DNA of 34,587 nt from Clostridia bacterium (GTDB taxonomy: Bacteria; Bacillota; Clostridia; Christensenellales; CAG-138), in the NCBI GenBank assembly GCA_030527165.1, contig JAUNBH010000011.1:1-34587 (forward strand), written 5' to 3'. Position 1 is the first letter of the stretch, and every line of letters begins with the position of its first letter. Of this stretch, positions 1 to 6,954 are shown piece after piece. The notes beneath the pieces are model-generated. The model did no database searches. It had not been told where the DNA came from and was given only the letters and a program-made list of their open reading frames with translations. Position numbers and translations under genes: made by a program.

Positions 1-379
1 TTATGATGTCGTCGCAAAAGCTTGAGAGCTTGTTAGTGTCGAGCACCTTTGCGGTGTCCTCGATACTTCTGCTTATAAGCAACATCAGTTTCGTAGCCGC
101 CTCCTCGTCCGAGTCGTTTTGGTGAAGCGGTTCAACGTTGAGCGGCGACAGCGATCCCAGTCCGGTTGCCAGCGCTACACGAAAGCTCATAAACCCGTCA
201 TAGCCGAGCTTCTTCGAGAGCCTGGTGACGGACGGCACGCTCACACCTGATGCAGCGGCGATTTCGTTGATGACCATGAGCGACGCTCGATTCGGGTCGT
301 TTAATATGAAATCAGCCACCTTGCGTTCAGCGCTGGGAAGGCTGGAATACGCCGATTTAATTTTCATAAGTGCTGGCAT
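1..379 (-). CDS. MurR/RpiR-family transcriptional regulator, N-terminal part (truncated by window edge)
   Basis: The visible 126 codons read leftward off the window and begin MPALMKIKSAYSSLPSAERK. This is the typical opening of an RpiR-type N-terminal helix-turn-helix domain: a short helical lead, then AERKVADFIL, then a helix-turn-helix around IAAASGVSVPSVTRLSKKLG (about residues 41-60). Family members usually carry a C-terminal SIS sugar-phosphate-binding domain and control sugar or amino-sugar catabolism. That domain would lie outside the window, so the ligand cannot be inferred. The start is supported by AAGGAG on the minus strand (positions 387-392), seven bases before the ATG. The gene is divergent from the next one, with an AT-rich 250-base gap between them. 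The family call is firm; the regulon is unknown. Confidence 0.85.
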   Translation of the reverse strand, partial: MPALMKIKSAYSSLPSAERKVADFILNDPNRASLMVINEIAAASGVSVPSVTRLSKKLGYDGFMSFRVALATGLGSLSPLNVEPLHQNDSDEEAATKLMLLISRSIEDTAKVLDTNKLSSFCDDII

Positions 380-570
380 GTAGCTTCTCCTTAGTTTATA
401 TAGTATGAATATATAACGTAATCTATTAGAAAGTATACAACAGTTTTAATGTGATTACAACGACAAAAAAGTAAAAAACGGCCTGTTTTTGTGAACACAG
501 TGTTAAAAAATGCAAATGAAGAATTCACAAACATGATTTCTGGTTTCAGCGACGGCCTGCACGGGCCTAT
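380..570. other. AT-rich divergent intergenic region
   Basis: This gap separates the leftward RpiR-type gene from the rightward zinc-ribbon gene. It is clearly richer in A and T than the surrounding coding DNA. It contains TA-rich stretches at about 395-420 that could serve the regulator's promoter, and a perfect 11-base inverted repeat AACACAGTGTT at 494-504 that could be an operator. No coding frame of note is present. Confidence 0.4.
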
Positions 571-599
571 TTGCTACGGCAGGCGACAAGTGGTACAAT
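571..599 (+). promoter_or_regulatory. Predicted sigma-A-type promoter for the 630 gene
   Basis: TTGCTA at 571-576 and TACAAT at 594-599 are separated by 17 bases. The -10 is preceded by TGG, an extended -10 arrangement. Transcription would start near 606, leaving a short leader with GGAGGG at 621-626. Confidence 0.6.
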
Positions 600-629
600 G
601 GCATGGGATAATGCTCTGACGGAGGGAAT

Positions 630-989
630 ATGAAAAGCACTGGAAGGGGCGCTGCTGCGGTATATGTGGTGTTTGCGGCTGTATTTGCGGCGGTGTGGAT
701 AGGGATAGGCGTATCAATAGCGAGTCACATCGGTTTTATTGGCGTTATAATGCTGCCGCTGGGTCTGCTGCCACTGGTGATGGCCATAGTGCAGCTCGTG
801 CGGTCAAAGCAGCAGCCGGAGCGCATGGGAGACAAAGCGGTTATTGACGAGACGCTCGCGCGCGCCGCCAAGTGTGTTGCGCCTGAGCGGGAGGAGACTG
901 AGCGCCCCGAGGTGAGGTGCGCATACTGCGGGGTAATGATTGAAGTTGAAGAGGGCGTGTTTTGCCCTCACTGCGGTGCGCCGCGCTGA
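630..989 (+). CDS. Small membrane protein with C-terminal zinc ribbon
   Basis: This 119-residue protein has two hydrophobic segments, at about residues 9-31 and 35-57, followed by a basic and then acidic linker. It ends in a zinc-ribbon-like CAYC...CPHC pair of CxxC motifs (residues about 97-117). It is probably an inner-membrane protein with a cytoplasmic metal-binding tail; no specific family or function is recognised. The start is set by GGAGGG at 621-626, three bases before the ATG, and by the promoter at 571-599. The methyltransferase that follows begins only three bases after its stop, so the two are probably co-transcribed. Confidence 0.75.
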   Translation: MKSTGRGAAAVYVVFAAVFAAVWIGIGVSIASHIGFIGVIMLPLGLLPLVMAIVQLVRSKQQPERMGDKAVIDETLARAAKCVAPEREETERPEVRCAYCGVMIEVEEGVFCPHCGAPR

Positions 990-992
990 GCT

Positions 993-1700
993 ATGGAGAG
1001 GATCGACGACCTGCAATACAAGGGGCTCAGGCTCATCCAGGATACGGAGCGCTTCCGCTTCACTACGGACTCCGTGTTGTTGGCGGGTTACGCGCGCGTG
1101 CGCGGCGCAGAGCGCGTCATAGATATAGGCAGCGGGACGGGCGTGATGTCATTCCTCATAAACGCGCGGACCGGTGCGCATGTGACGGGCATTGAGCTGC
1201 AGGAGGAGACGTACGCCATGTCCGTGCGGAGCGCGGAACTCAACGGCACGCCGGACGTCCGTTTTTGCAACATGGATTTGCGAGATGCACCGGCCTATTT
1301 CGGCGATGGCGCGTTTGACGTAGCAGTGTGCAACCCGCCGTACTACAATGGCTCCGTCCACTGCAAGTTGAGCGAGAACACAGTGAGCCGGCACCTGGTG
1401 CAGTGCGGCATAGAGGATGTGTGCGCGTGCGCAAAGCGCCTGCTGCATGAGGGCGGCAGGCTGTACATGGTGTTTCCAGCGGCGCGGCTGTTTGAATTGA
1501 GCTATGTGCTTACGCAGCAACGGTTTAACATAAAGCGCGCGAGAACAGTGCACCACAGGGCCGGAGTAAGCCCGCACATTGCGCTGATTGAGGCGCAGCG
1601 CGGCGCGGCGTTCTCGGCGGTATGGGAGCCCCCGCTCGTGCTGTGTGAGGAAGACGGCAGCTATACGGCGGAAGCCGCGCGCATATACCATCTCGAATAG
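993..1700 (+). CDS. TrmN6-like tRNA1(Val) adenine-N6 methyltransferase family protein
   Basis: This is a 235-residue class I SAM-dependent methyltransferase. The SAM-binding motif I is DIGSGTG (residues 44-50) and the amino-methyltransferase motif IV is NPPYY (114-118), as expected for N6-adenine methylation. The opening ERIDDLQYKGLRLIQ, followed by TDSVLLAGYA, is typical of the YfiC/TrmN6 group, which in E. coli modifies A37 of tRNA1(Val). The length fits that family. The start codon lies three bases after the preceding stop with no clear ribosome binding site, so translation is probably coupled. The exact substrate in this organism is inferred from family membership. Confidence 0.8.
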   Translation: MERIDDLQYKGLRLIQDTERFRFTTDSVLLAGYARVRGAERVIDIGSGTGVMSFLINARTGAHVTGIELQEETYAMSVRSAELNGTPDVRFCNMDLRDAPAYFGDGAFDVAVCNPPYYNGSVHCKLSENTVSRHLVQCGIEDVCACAKRLLHEGGRLYMVFPAARLFELSYVLTQQRFNIKRARTVHHRAGVSPHIALIEAQRGAAFSAVWEPPLVLCEEDGSYTAEAARIYHLE

Positions 1701-1712
1701 CGGAATTGTCTA

Positions 1713-1742
1713 TTGACATTTGGCGCACAATAGTGATACAGT
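1713..1742 (+). promoter_or_regulatory. Predicted promoter for the metG T-box transcript
   Basis: A perfect TTGACA lies at 1713-1718 and TACAGT at 1737-1742, spaced by 18 bases. It sits directly after the methyltransferase stop and directly before the T-box leader, as expected for an independent metG transcript. Confidence 0.6.
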
Positions 1743-1744
1743 GA

Positions 1745-2017
1745 CACTGATGTTCGCTGTGAAGGAAAGAGTAGGCGGCGGCGCGTTTGCAGAGAGTCGG
1801 CGGGCGATGAGCCGGGGTGAAAGCCGATAGCGCAATACTGCTGAACATGGCTCCGGAGCGACCTCGCCGAACGCAGCGCGCGCTGCCTCAGGCGCGGAGG
1901 GTGCGCCCTATAAAGCGCGAACTTATGAGTCCCCTGCCGCAGTGCCGGGGAGAAGTAGGGTGGTACCGCGGTGTTGTTTTCGCCGCCCCTATGCCAATAC
2001 GCTGGGGGCGGTTTTTT
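1745..2017 (+). promoter_or_regulatory. T-box riboswitch, methionine-specific, controlling metG
   Basis: The leader carries the diagnostic T-box AGGGTGGTACCGCGG at 1957-1971. Within it, TGGT at 1961-1964 would pair with the ACCA end of uncharged tRNA. Stem I features are visible: AGAGTAGG near 1769, AGAGAGTCGG at 1791-1800 and GGTGAAAGCC at 1815-1824, the last two able to pair. The specifier codon is most likely ATG at 1847-1849, just before CTCCGGAG, which matches the Met specificity of the downstream gene. An intrinsic terminator follows at 1983-2017. Uncharged tRNA-Met binding would favour the antiterminator and raise metG expression. The class is certain from the motif; the specifier assignment is by position. 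Confidence 0.93.
1983..2017 (+). terminator. Regulated terminator of the metG T-box
   Basis: CCGCCCC (1983-1989) pairs with GGGGCGG (2005-2011) and is followed by six T residues (2012-2017). This is the off-state hairpin that competes with the antiterminator formed by the T-box sequence. Confidence 0.88.
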
Positions 2018-2036
2018 AGCCCCGAAGGAGGAGAAT

Positions 2037-3998
2037 ATGGAGAACAAAAAGACGTATTACATCACCACGCCCATTTATTATCCGAGCGGCAAGCTGCACA
2101 TAGGTCACGCTTACACTACGGTGGCGGCGGATGCTCTGGCGCGCTACAAGCGCGCAATGGGCTATGACGTCTATTTCCTGACCGGCACGGACGAACACGG
2201 ACAGAAGATAGAGCGCGTGGCGAAGCAGGCGGGCGTGAGCCCCAAGGAATACGTGGACGGCGTGGTAGAGACCATTGTGGGCCTGTGGAAGCTGCTCAAC
2301 ATATCCAACGACGGCTTTGTCCGCACCACGGATGAGTATCATGTCGCGTGCGTGCAGAAGGTGTTTAAGCGCCTCTACGACCAGGGCGACATATACAAGG
2401 CGAGCTACAAGGGACACTACTGCACCCCCTGCGAGTCCTTCTGGCTGGAGCGCCAGCTTGCGGAGGGCGAGTGCTGCCCCGACTGTGGCAGAAAGACGGA
2501 AGTCGTGGAGGAGGAGAGCTATTTCTTCCGGTTAAGCAAGTACGCTCCGGCGTTGATAGCGCACATACGGGCGCATCCGGAGTTCATACAGCCCGTGTCC
2601 CGCGCAAACGAGATGCTCAACAACTTCCTGCTGCCCGGACTGGAGGATTTGTGCGTGTCGCGCACCACGTTCAAGTGGGGCATACCCGTGACCTTTGACG
2701 ACAAACACGTCGTATATGTGTGGATTGACGCGCTCTCGAACTACATATCGAAGCTTGGCTATCTCACGGCTGACCACGAGGCATTCGACAGGTATTGGCC
2801 GGCGGATGTGCATCTCGTGGGCAAGGAGATAGTGCGCTTTCACACCATAGTCTGGCCTATACTGCTCATGGCGCTGGGCTTGGAGCTGCCAAAGCAGGTA
2901 TTCGGACACGGTTGGCTCGTGCTTGAGGGCGGCAAGATGTCAAAATCAAAGGGAAACGTAGTCGATCCGGTGGAGCTCGTAGGCCGCTACGGCGTGGATG
3001 CGATACGCTACTTTTTGCTCCGCGAGATGCCGTTTGGGGCGGATGGAGTATTCACCAATGAGGCGCTCATAGCCCGCATAAACACCGACTTGGCGAACGA
3101 TTTCGGCAACCTGCTGTCGCGCACGGTGACGATGATACAGAAGTATCGCGGCTCAAAAGTGCCGGAGCGCGGCGCGCTGCTGGCAGAAGACGAAGCGCTC
3201 GAAGCGCAGGCGGCGGCCCTGCCTGCGGAAGTCGACAGCCTTATGAACGCCCTGAAGCTGCCCGACGCGCTGCAGGAAATATGGAAGCTCGTGGGCGCGT
3301 GCAACAAGTACATAGACGTAACGCGTCCTTGGCTGCTCGCCAAGGACGAAGGGGAGAGCTCCCGGCTCGACAGTGTGCTCTACAACCTCGCCGAGTGCCT
3401 GCGCTTTATATGCGTGCTGCTGCAGGCGTTTCTGCCTCAGACCGCGGCGGAGGCGCTGGACAGGCTGGGCGTGAGCGAAGGCCGACTGCGCGAGATACCG
3501 GAGTTGAAGTACGGTCAGTTCGAGAGCGGCGCCTGTGTGACGGCGCGCGAGGCGCTGTTCCCGAGGATAGATATGCAGAAGGAGCTCGCGGAGCTGAAAG
3601 CGCTCAAGGGCGACGCAGAGCCGGCAGAGGCCGCAAAGCAGCCCGAGAGCGCCCCGGAGGAGACGCGCGCGCTGATAGACTATGAGGACTTCGCGAAGCT
3701 CGATTTGCGCCTTGCGCGCGTCATAGCGTGTGAACCCGTGCCGAAGTCCAAGCACCTGCTCAATCTGACGCTCGAGGTGGGGAACGAGACCCGCACCGTG
3801 CTGAGCGGGATAAAGGCGTACTATACGCCGGATGAGTTAGTGGGGAGGACAGTGGTGCTTGTTGCGAATCTAAAGCCGCGCAAGCTGTGCGGCATCGAGA
3901 GCAACGGCATGATACTCTGTGCGTCCGACGAGGGCGACGTGCATCTAAGCGCGTTGACCACTATGGCGGATATGGAGAGCGGGCTGAAGGTCAGATAG
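2037..3998 (+). CDS. metG: Methionyl-tRNA synthetase with C-terminal tRNA-binding domain
   Basis: This 653-residue class I synthetase charges tRNA-Met. The Rossmann catalytic core has the HIGH motif at residues 21-24 and KMSKS at 300-304. The zinc knuckle has cysteines at 129, 132, 147 and 150 (CTPC and CPDC). An anticodon-binding helical domain follows. The last ~105 residues (YEDFAKLDLRLARV onward) form a Trbp111-like OB-fold that aids dimerisation and tRNA binding, as in many Firmicute enzymes. An upstream in-frame GTG exists inside the T-box, but AAGGAGGAG at 2025-2033 identifies the ATG at 2037. The T-box leader indicates induction by methionine starvation. tatD starts one base after the stop, the metG-tatD order common in Firmicutes. 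Confidence 0.97.
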   Translation: MENKKTYYITTPIYYPSGKLHIGHAYTTVAADALARYKRAMGYDVYFLTGTDEHGQKIERVAKQAGVSPKEYVDGVVETIVGLWKLLNISNDGFVRTTDEYHVACVQKVFKRLYDQGDIYKASYKGHYCTPCESFWLERQLAEGECCPDCGRKTEVVEEESYFFRLSKYAPALIAHIRAHPEFIQPVSRANEMLNNFLLPGLEDLCVSRTTFKWGIPVTFDDKHVVYVWIDALSNYISKLGYLTADHEAFDRYWPADVHLVGKEIVRFHTIVWPILLMALGLELPKQVFGHGWLVLEGGKMSKSKGNVVDPVELVGRYGVDAIRYFLLREMPFGADGVFTNEALIARINTDLANDFGNLLSRTVTMIQKYRGSKVPERGALLAEDEALEAQAAALPAEVDSLMNALKLPDALQEIWKLVGACNKYIDVTRPWLLAKDEGESSRLDSVLYNLAECLRFICVLLQAFLPQTAAEALDRLGVSEGRLREIPELKYGQFESGACVTAREALFPRIDMQKELAELKALKGDAEPAEAAKQPESAPEETRALIDYEDFAKLDLRLARVIACEPVPKSKHLLNLTLEVGNETRTVLSGIKAYYTPDELVGRTVVLVANLKPRKLCGIESNGMILCASDEGDVHLSALTTMADMESGLKVR

Positions 3999-3999
3999 C

Positions 4000-4770
4000 A
4001 TGGGCATATTCGACACACACGCGCACCTGACCGACGGCCGCTTTGACGGGGACAGGCACGAGTTGATAGAGTCGCTGAAGCCAAGCGGCGTTGATTTGGT
4101 GCTCGACGTGGCGTGCGACGTGCGCGATGTGGAGGGCACGCTGGCGCTCGTTGAGCAGTATCCGTTCATATACGCGGCGGTGGGGATGCATCCTCACGAC
4201 GCCGTGCACATGCGGGCGGAACACCTCTATGCCATAGAGCAGTACATGCGGCGCGACAAGGTGGTGGCGCTGGGCGAGATAGGCCTGGACTACCACTACG
4301 ACTTCTCGCCCCGCGATGTGCAGAGGCGCTGGTTTTCGGAACAGCTTGACCTGGCAGTTCAGCTCGACGTGCCGGTCGTCCTGCACATTCGGGAGGCGTT
4401 TGGCGACTGCATGGACATTCTGCGCGGCTACAAGGGCAGGCTGCGGGGAGAGATGCACTGCTTCTCCGGCAGCGTGGAAACCGCGTTTGAGTGCGTAGAT
4501 ATGGGGCTGTATGTGGCTTTTGGGGGCGCGCTGACGTTTAAGAACGCGCGCAAGCTGCCCGATGTGGCGCGCCTCATACCCATGGAGCGTATATTGATTG
4601 AAACCGACTGCCCGTATATAGCGCCGGAGCCCCTGCGCGGCAGGCGCAACGACCCGACTATGGCAGTGTATGTGGCGCACAAGCTTGCGGAGCTTCGGGA
4701 TATGTCGCCCGCGGCCGTGATCGAAGCGACAAAGCGCAATGGCATGGAGCTGTTTGGCATAGCAGAGTAG
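4000..4770 (+). CDS. tatD: TatD-family metal-dependent hydrolase/DNase
   Basis: This 256-residue TIM-barrel protein shows the TatD signature set: the N-terminal metal-binding FDTHAHL (HxH), GEIGLDYHYD, LHIREA, MHCFSGS and IETDCPYIAPEP near the C terminus. The family acts as Mg-dependent 3'-5' exonuclease/DNase and has been linked to DNA repair and quality control. The length is typical. Its ATG is one base after the metG stop, so it should be expressed from the T-box transcript. All expected metal ligands appear present. Substrate is inferred from the family. Confidence 0.93.
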   Translation: MGIFDTHAHLTDGRFDGDRHELIESLKPSGVDLVLDVACDVRDVEGTLALVEQYPFIYAAVGMHPHDAVHMRAEHLYAIEQYMRRDKVVALGEIGLDYHYDFSPRDVQRRWFSEQLDLAVQLDVPVVLHIREAFGDCMDILRGYKGRLRGEMHCFSGSVETAFECVDMGLYVAFGGALTFKNARKLPDVARLIPMERILIETDCPYIAPEPLRGRRNDPTMAVYVAHKLAELRDMSPAAVIEATKRNGMELFGIAE

Positions 4771-4820
4771 CGCGCTCGATTCGGCGCAGGCGCTCCTGAT
4801 TTTTGTGGCGCTCTGCGCCA

Positions 4821-5030
4821 CCCATCCCACCCGCCCAAGGTAGCTTCTCGCTTACGCGAGAAAGCGGCCTGCACCACGCCGACGTTCCTGACGCCGCATG
4901 TTCGTGCGCGGGGGCGCGGCCGGCGCGCGTACGCGCGCCAGCTTGCGCCGCGGCGCAAGCCGTGGGCGGTTCCCGCCCACAGGCCGCGCCCCCCGCGCAC
5001 GAAAAAAGCCCCGCCATCGCGCGGGGCTTT
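4821..5030. repeat. Structured intergenic repeat, copy 1 (hairpin plus four-way-junction-like fold)
   Basis: The gap between convergent tatD and the GGGtGRT gene is filled with nested palindromes. A C-rich lead (4821-4842, ending CCCAAGGTAG) runs into hairpin D, TTCTCGC (4845-4851) pairing GCGAGAA (4856-4862). After 37 bases comes a 19-bp helix: 4903-4921 pairs with 4982-5001, with a single extra C. It encloses three hairpins separated by single bases: A, the perfect 18-base palindrome at 4922-4939; B, the perfect 20-base palindrome at 4941-4960; C, GTGGGCGG/CCGCCCAC at 4962-4980. The minus-strand terminator at 5002-5030 abuts it. Related copies lie at 28590-28730 and 34528-34587. No coding frame here looks real. 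Confidence 0.8.
5002..5030 (-). terminator. Intrinsic terminator of the IscU-like/GGGtGRT operon
   Basis: Read on the minus strand, AAAGCCCCGC (5030-5021) pairs with GCGGGGCTTT (5014-5005) and is followed by more T residues down to 5002. It lies 18 bases past the GGGtGRT stop codon. The flanking A and T runs could let it work in both directions for the convergent genes. Confidence 0.85.
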
Positions 5031-5047
5031 ACATGCGCAAATGCGCG

Positions 5048-6049
5048 TCAGCTCCTAACAGCCTCCTCGACTGCCACGGCACACGCCACAGTAGCGCCCA
5101 CCATGGGGTTGTTGCCCATGCCGATGAGTCCCATCATCTCGACGTGTGCGGGTACCGAGCTGGAGCCTGCGAACTGCGCATCGGAGTGCATTCTGCCCAT
5201 CGTATCCGTCATGCCGTATGAGGCGGGGCCCGCCGCCATATTGTCGGGGTGCAGCGTCCTTCCGGTGCCGCCGCCGGACGCCACGGAGAAGTACTTGCGG
5301 CCATTCTCAACGCACCACTTCTTATAGGTGCCGGCCACGGGGTGTTGGAAGCGCGTGGGGTTTGTGGAGTTGCCGGTTATTGAGACGTCCACGCCCTCGT
5401 GCCGCATTATGGCGACGCCCTCGTTCACGTCGTCTGCGCCATAGCAGCGCACCGCGGAGCGCTCGCCGGAGGAGAACGCCCGGCTATTGACCACGCGCAG
5501 CTCACCGGTGAACTGGTTGTATTCCGTCTCGATGTGAGTAAAGCCGTTTATGCGGCTGATTATGTACGCCGCGTCCTTGCCCAGGCCGTTGAGTATGACT
5601 TGAAGGGGCTGCTTGCGGACTTTGTTCGCCGTGCGGGCTATGCCTATCGCGCCCTCGGCGGCGGCAAAGCTCTCGTGTCCGGCCAAAAATGCGAAGCATT
5701 TCGTATCATCGTTTAGCAGCATGGAGGCGAGGTTGCCATGACCTATTCCGACCTGCCGCTGGTCTGCGACGGAGCCGGGTATGCAGAACGCCTGCAAGCC
5801 GAGCCCGATTTTCTCGGCGGCTTCGGATGCGCTGCCGACGCCGTGGCGTATGGCGATTGCGGCGCCCAGGGTGTATGCCCACACGGCGTTCTCAAACGCT
5901 ATGGGCTGTATGCCCAGCACTATGGAGCGCACGTCCACGCCGCGTTCGTCGCATATGCGTCGGGCGTGCTCCATATCGTCTATGCCGTACTTGGGCAACT
6001 CGGCGGTTATCTTGTCGATTCGTCTTTCGTAGCCTTCAAAGGTTATCAT
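5048..6049 (-). CDS. GGGtGRT protein (conserved protein of unknown function paired with an IscU-like scaffold)
   Basis: This 333-residue protein contains the motif GGGTGRT at residues 259-265 (within SVASGGGTGRTLHP), which names the family. I recognise it as the GGGtGRT protein found in anaerobic Firmicutes next to a NifU/IscU-like protein. Other glycine- and histidine-rich stretches (GIGHGNLASM, FLAGHESFAAAEGAIG, MGLIGMGNNPMVGA) suggest a soluble nucleotide- or cofactor-binding protein, but no biochemical role is established to my knowledge. The start has GGGAGG just upstream on the minus strand. The scaffold gene ends 12 bases before this start, so the pair forms an operon with a terminator at 5002-5030. 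A role in metal-cluster biology is inference from this pairing. Confidence 0.85.
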   Translation of the reverse strand: MITFEGYERRIDKITAELPKYGIDDMEHARRICDERGVDVRSIVLGIQPIAFENAVWAYTLGAAIAIRHGVGSASEAAEKIGLGLQAFCIPGSVADQRQVGIGHGNLASMLLNDDTKCFAFLAGHESFAAAEGAIGIARTANKVRKQPLQVILNGLGKDAAYIISRINGFTHIETEYNQFTGELRVVNSRAFSSGERSAVRCYGADDVNEGVAIMRHEGVDVSITGNSTNPTRFQHPVAGTYKKWCVENGRKYFSVASGGGTGRTLHPDNMAAGPASYGMTDTMGRMHSDAQFAGSSSVPAHVEMMGLIGMGNNPMVGATVACAVAVEEAVRS

Positions 6050-6061
6050 AGCAGCCTCCCA

Positions 6062-6754
6062 TTATTCGTGACGCGGGTCGATGATCTTGACCGCCTCGTT
6101 ATAGCGCCCGTAAACGCCAATGTTCTTCTCGTACGCCTCGTTCGGGCTCATGCCCTTCTTTATGGCGTCCATCATCTTGCCCAGGCTGAGGAAGCGGTAC
6201 CCGATTATCTCGTCGTTCTCGTCGAGTCCTACGTTGAGCACATAGCCTTCTGCCATCTCGAGATAGCGCGCTCCCCTCGCGTGCGTGGAGTACATAGTTC
6301 CGACCTGCGAGCGAAGCCCCTTGCCGAGGTCTTCCAACCCCGCGCCCACGGGGAGTCCGTTCTCCGAGAACGCGCTCTGCGACCTGCCGTAGACTATTTG
6401 CAGGAACAGCTCGCGCATGGCGACGTTTATGGCGTCGCAGACGAGGTCTGTGTTGAGCGCCTCCAGTATGGTCTTGCCGACGAGCGCCTCCGAGGCCATG
6501 GCCGCCGAGTGCGTCATGCCGGAGCAGCCTATGGTCTCTATCAGGGCCTCCTCGATAATGCCGTTCTTGACGTTAAGCGTGAGCTTGCACGCGCCCTGCT
6601 GCGGGGCGCAGCGCCCTACTCCGTGGGTCATGCCGCTGATATCGGAAATCTGCGTCGCCTTCACCCAAGCGCCCTCTTCGGGTATGGGTGCGGGGCCGTG
6701 TACGGCGCCCTTTGCTACGCAGCACATGTTTTGCACCTCGTGTGTGTACTCCAT
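6062..6754 (-). CDS. IscU/NifU-like iron-sulfur cluster assembly scaffold protein
   Basis: This 230-residue protein has an IscU-like segment with cysteines at about 49, 56 and 77. The last lies in TIGCSGMTHSAAMASEAL, which resembles the cluster-binding region of IscU/NifU N domains. The protein is longer than classic IscU (about 130 residues), with an extra C-terminal half (LNVGLDENDEIIGYRFLSLG and beyond). A further CC pair is at residues 11-12. The reading frame extends 36 codons upstream, but GGAGG (about 6764-6768) and the promoter at 6786-6813 select the ATG at 6754. It is followed 12 bases later by the GGGtGRT gene. Scaffold function is a family-based inference; no IscS or SufS partner is nearby. 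Confidence 0.82.
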   Translation of the reverse strand: MEYTHEVQNMCCVAKGAVHGPAPIPEEGAWVKATQISDISGMTHGVGRCAPQQGACKLTLNVKNGIIEEALIETIGCSGMTHSAAMASEALVGKTILEALNTDLVCDAINVAMRELFLQIVYGRSQSAFSENGLPVGAGLEDLGKGLRSQVGTMYSTHARGARYLEMAEGYVLNVGLDENDEIIGYRFLSLGKMMDAIKKGMSPNEAYEKNIGVYGRYNEAVKIIDPRHE

Positions 6755-6785
6755 TGTAGTTAGCCTCCAGTTCAAAATCAGAAAG

Positions 6786-6813
6786 AGTATATCATACCCG
6801 GCGTCGATTTCAA
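6786..6813 (-). promoter_or_regulatory. Predicted promoter for the IscU-like/GGGtGRT operon
   Basis: On the minus strand, TTGAAA (6813-6808) and TATACT (6791-6786) are separated by 16 bases. This places the start near 6779 with a leader of about 25 bases containing the GGAGG site. No operator is obvious. Confidence 0.6.
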
Positions 6814-6886
6814 GGCGCGCACGCGGTATTTTCAAAGTTTTTACCCGCGCTTCACATTTCATGCGCCGGGCGCCGCAACGGCGCAG

Positions 6887-6924
6887 AAAAAGCCTCCGAT
6901 GTGAGCGATGGCCCTATCGGAGGC
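6887..6924 (-). terminator. Intrinsic terminator of the glycogen operon
   Basis: On the minus strand, GCCTCCGAT (6924-6916) pairs with ATCGGAGGC (6900-6892), a perfect nine-base-pair stem followed by five T residues (6891-6887). It lies about 30 bases after the glgA stop. A further small GC hairpin at 6863-6884 follows it. Confidence 0.88.
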
Positions 6925-6954
6925 GTCAGGCGCGATGTGGTTACGGAGCGGCGC

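Noticed and set aside
4782-4806. Small CAGG/CCTG hairpin with T-run after tatD as a plus-strand terminator
   Set aside because: The four-pair stem is too weak. The terminator at 5002-5030 is a better candidate for both directions.
4922-4960. Palindromes considered as a CRISPR-like array
   Set aside because: They are adjacent unrelated palindromes inside one helix, with no repeated unit and no spacers.
4903-5001. Cloverleaf-like fold considered as a tRNA gene
   Set aside because: It has no T-loop, D-loop or anticodon features, and the stems are far longer than tRNA arms.
4658-5017. Minus-strand frame over repeat copy 1
   Set aside because: The frame is made by the GC palindromes of the repeat; similar frames arise in the other copies. 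No ribosome binding site or coherent protein.
5738-6763. 341-codon plus-strand frame
   Set aside because: Antisense to the IscU-like/GGGtGRT genes, which have clear motifs and signals. No ribosome binding site or known domain.
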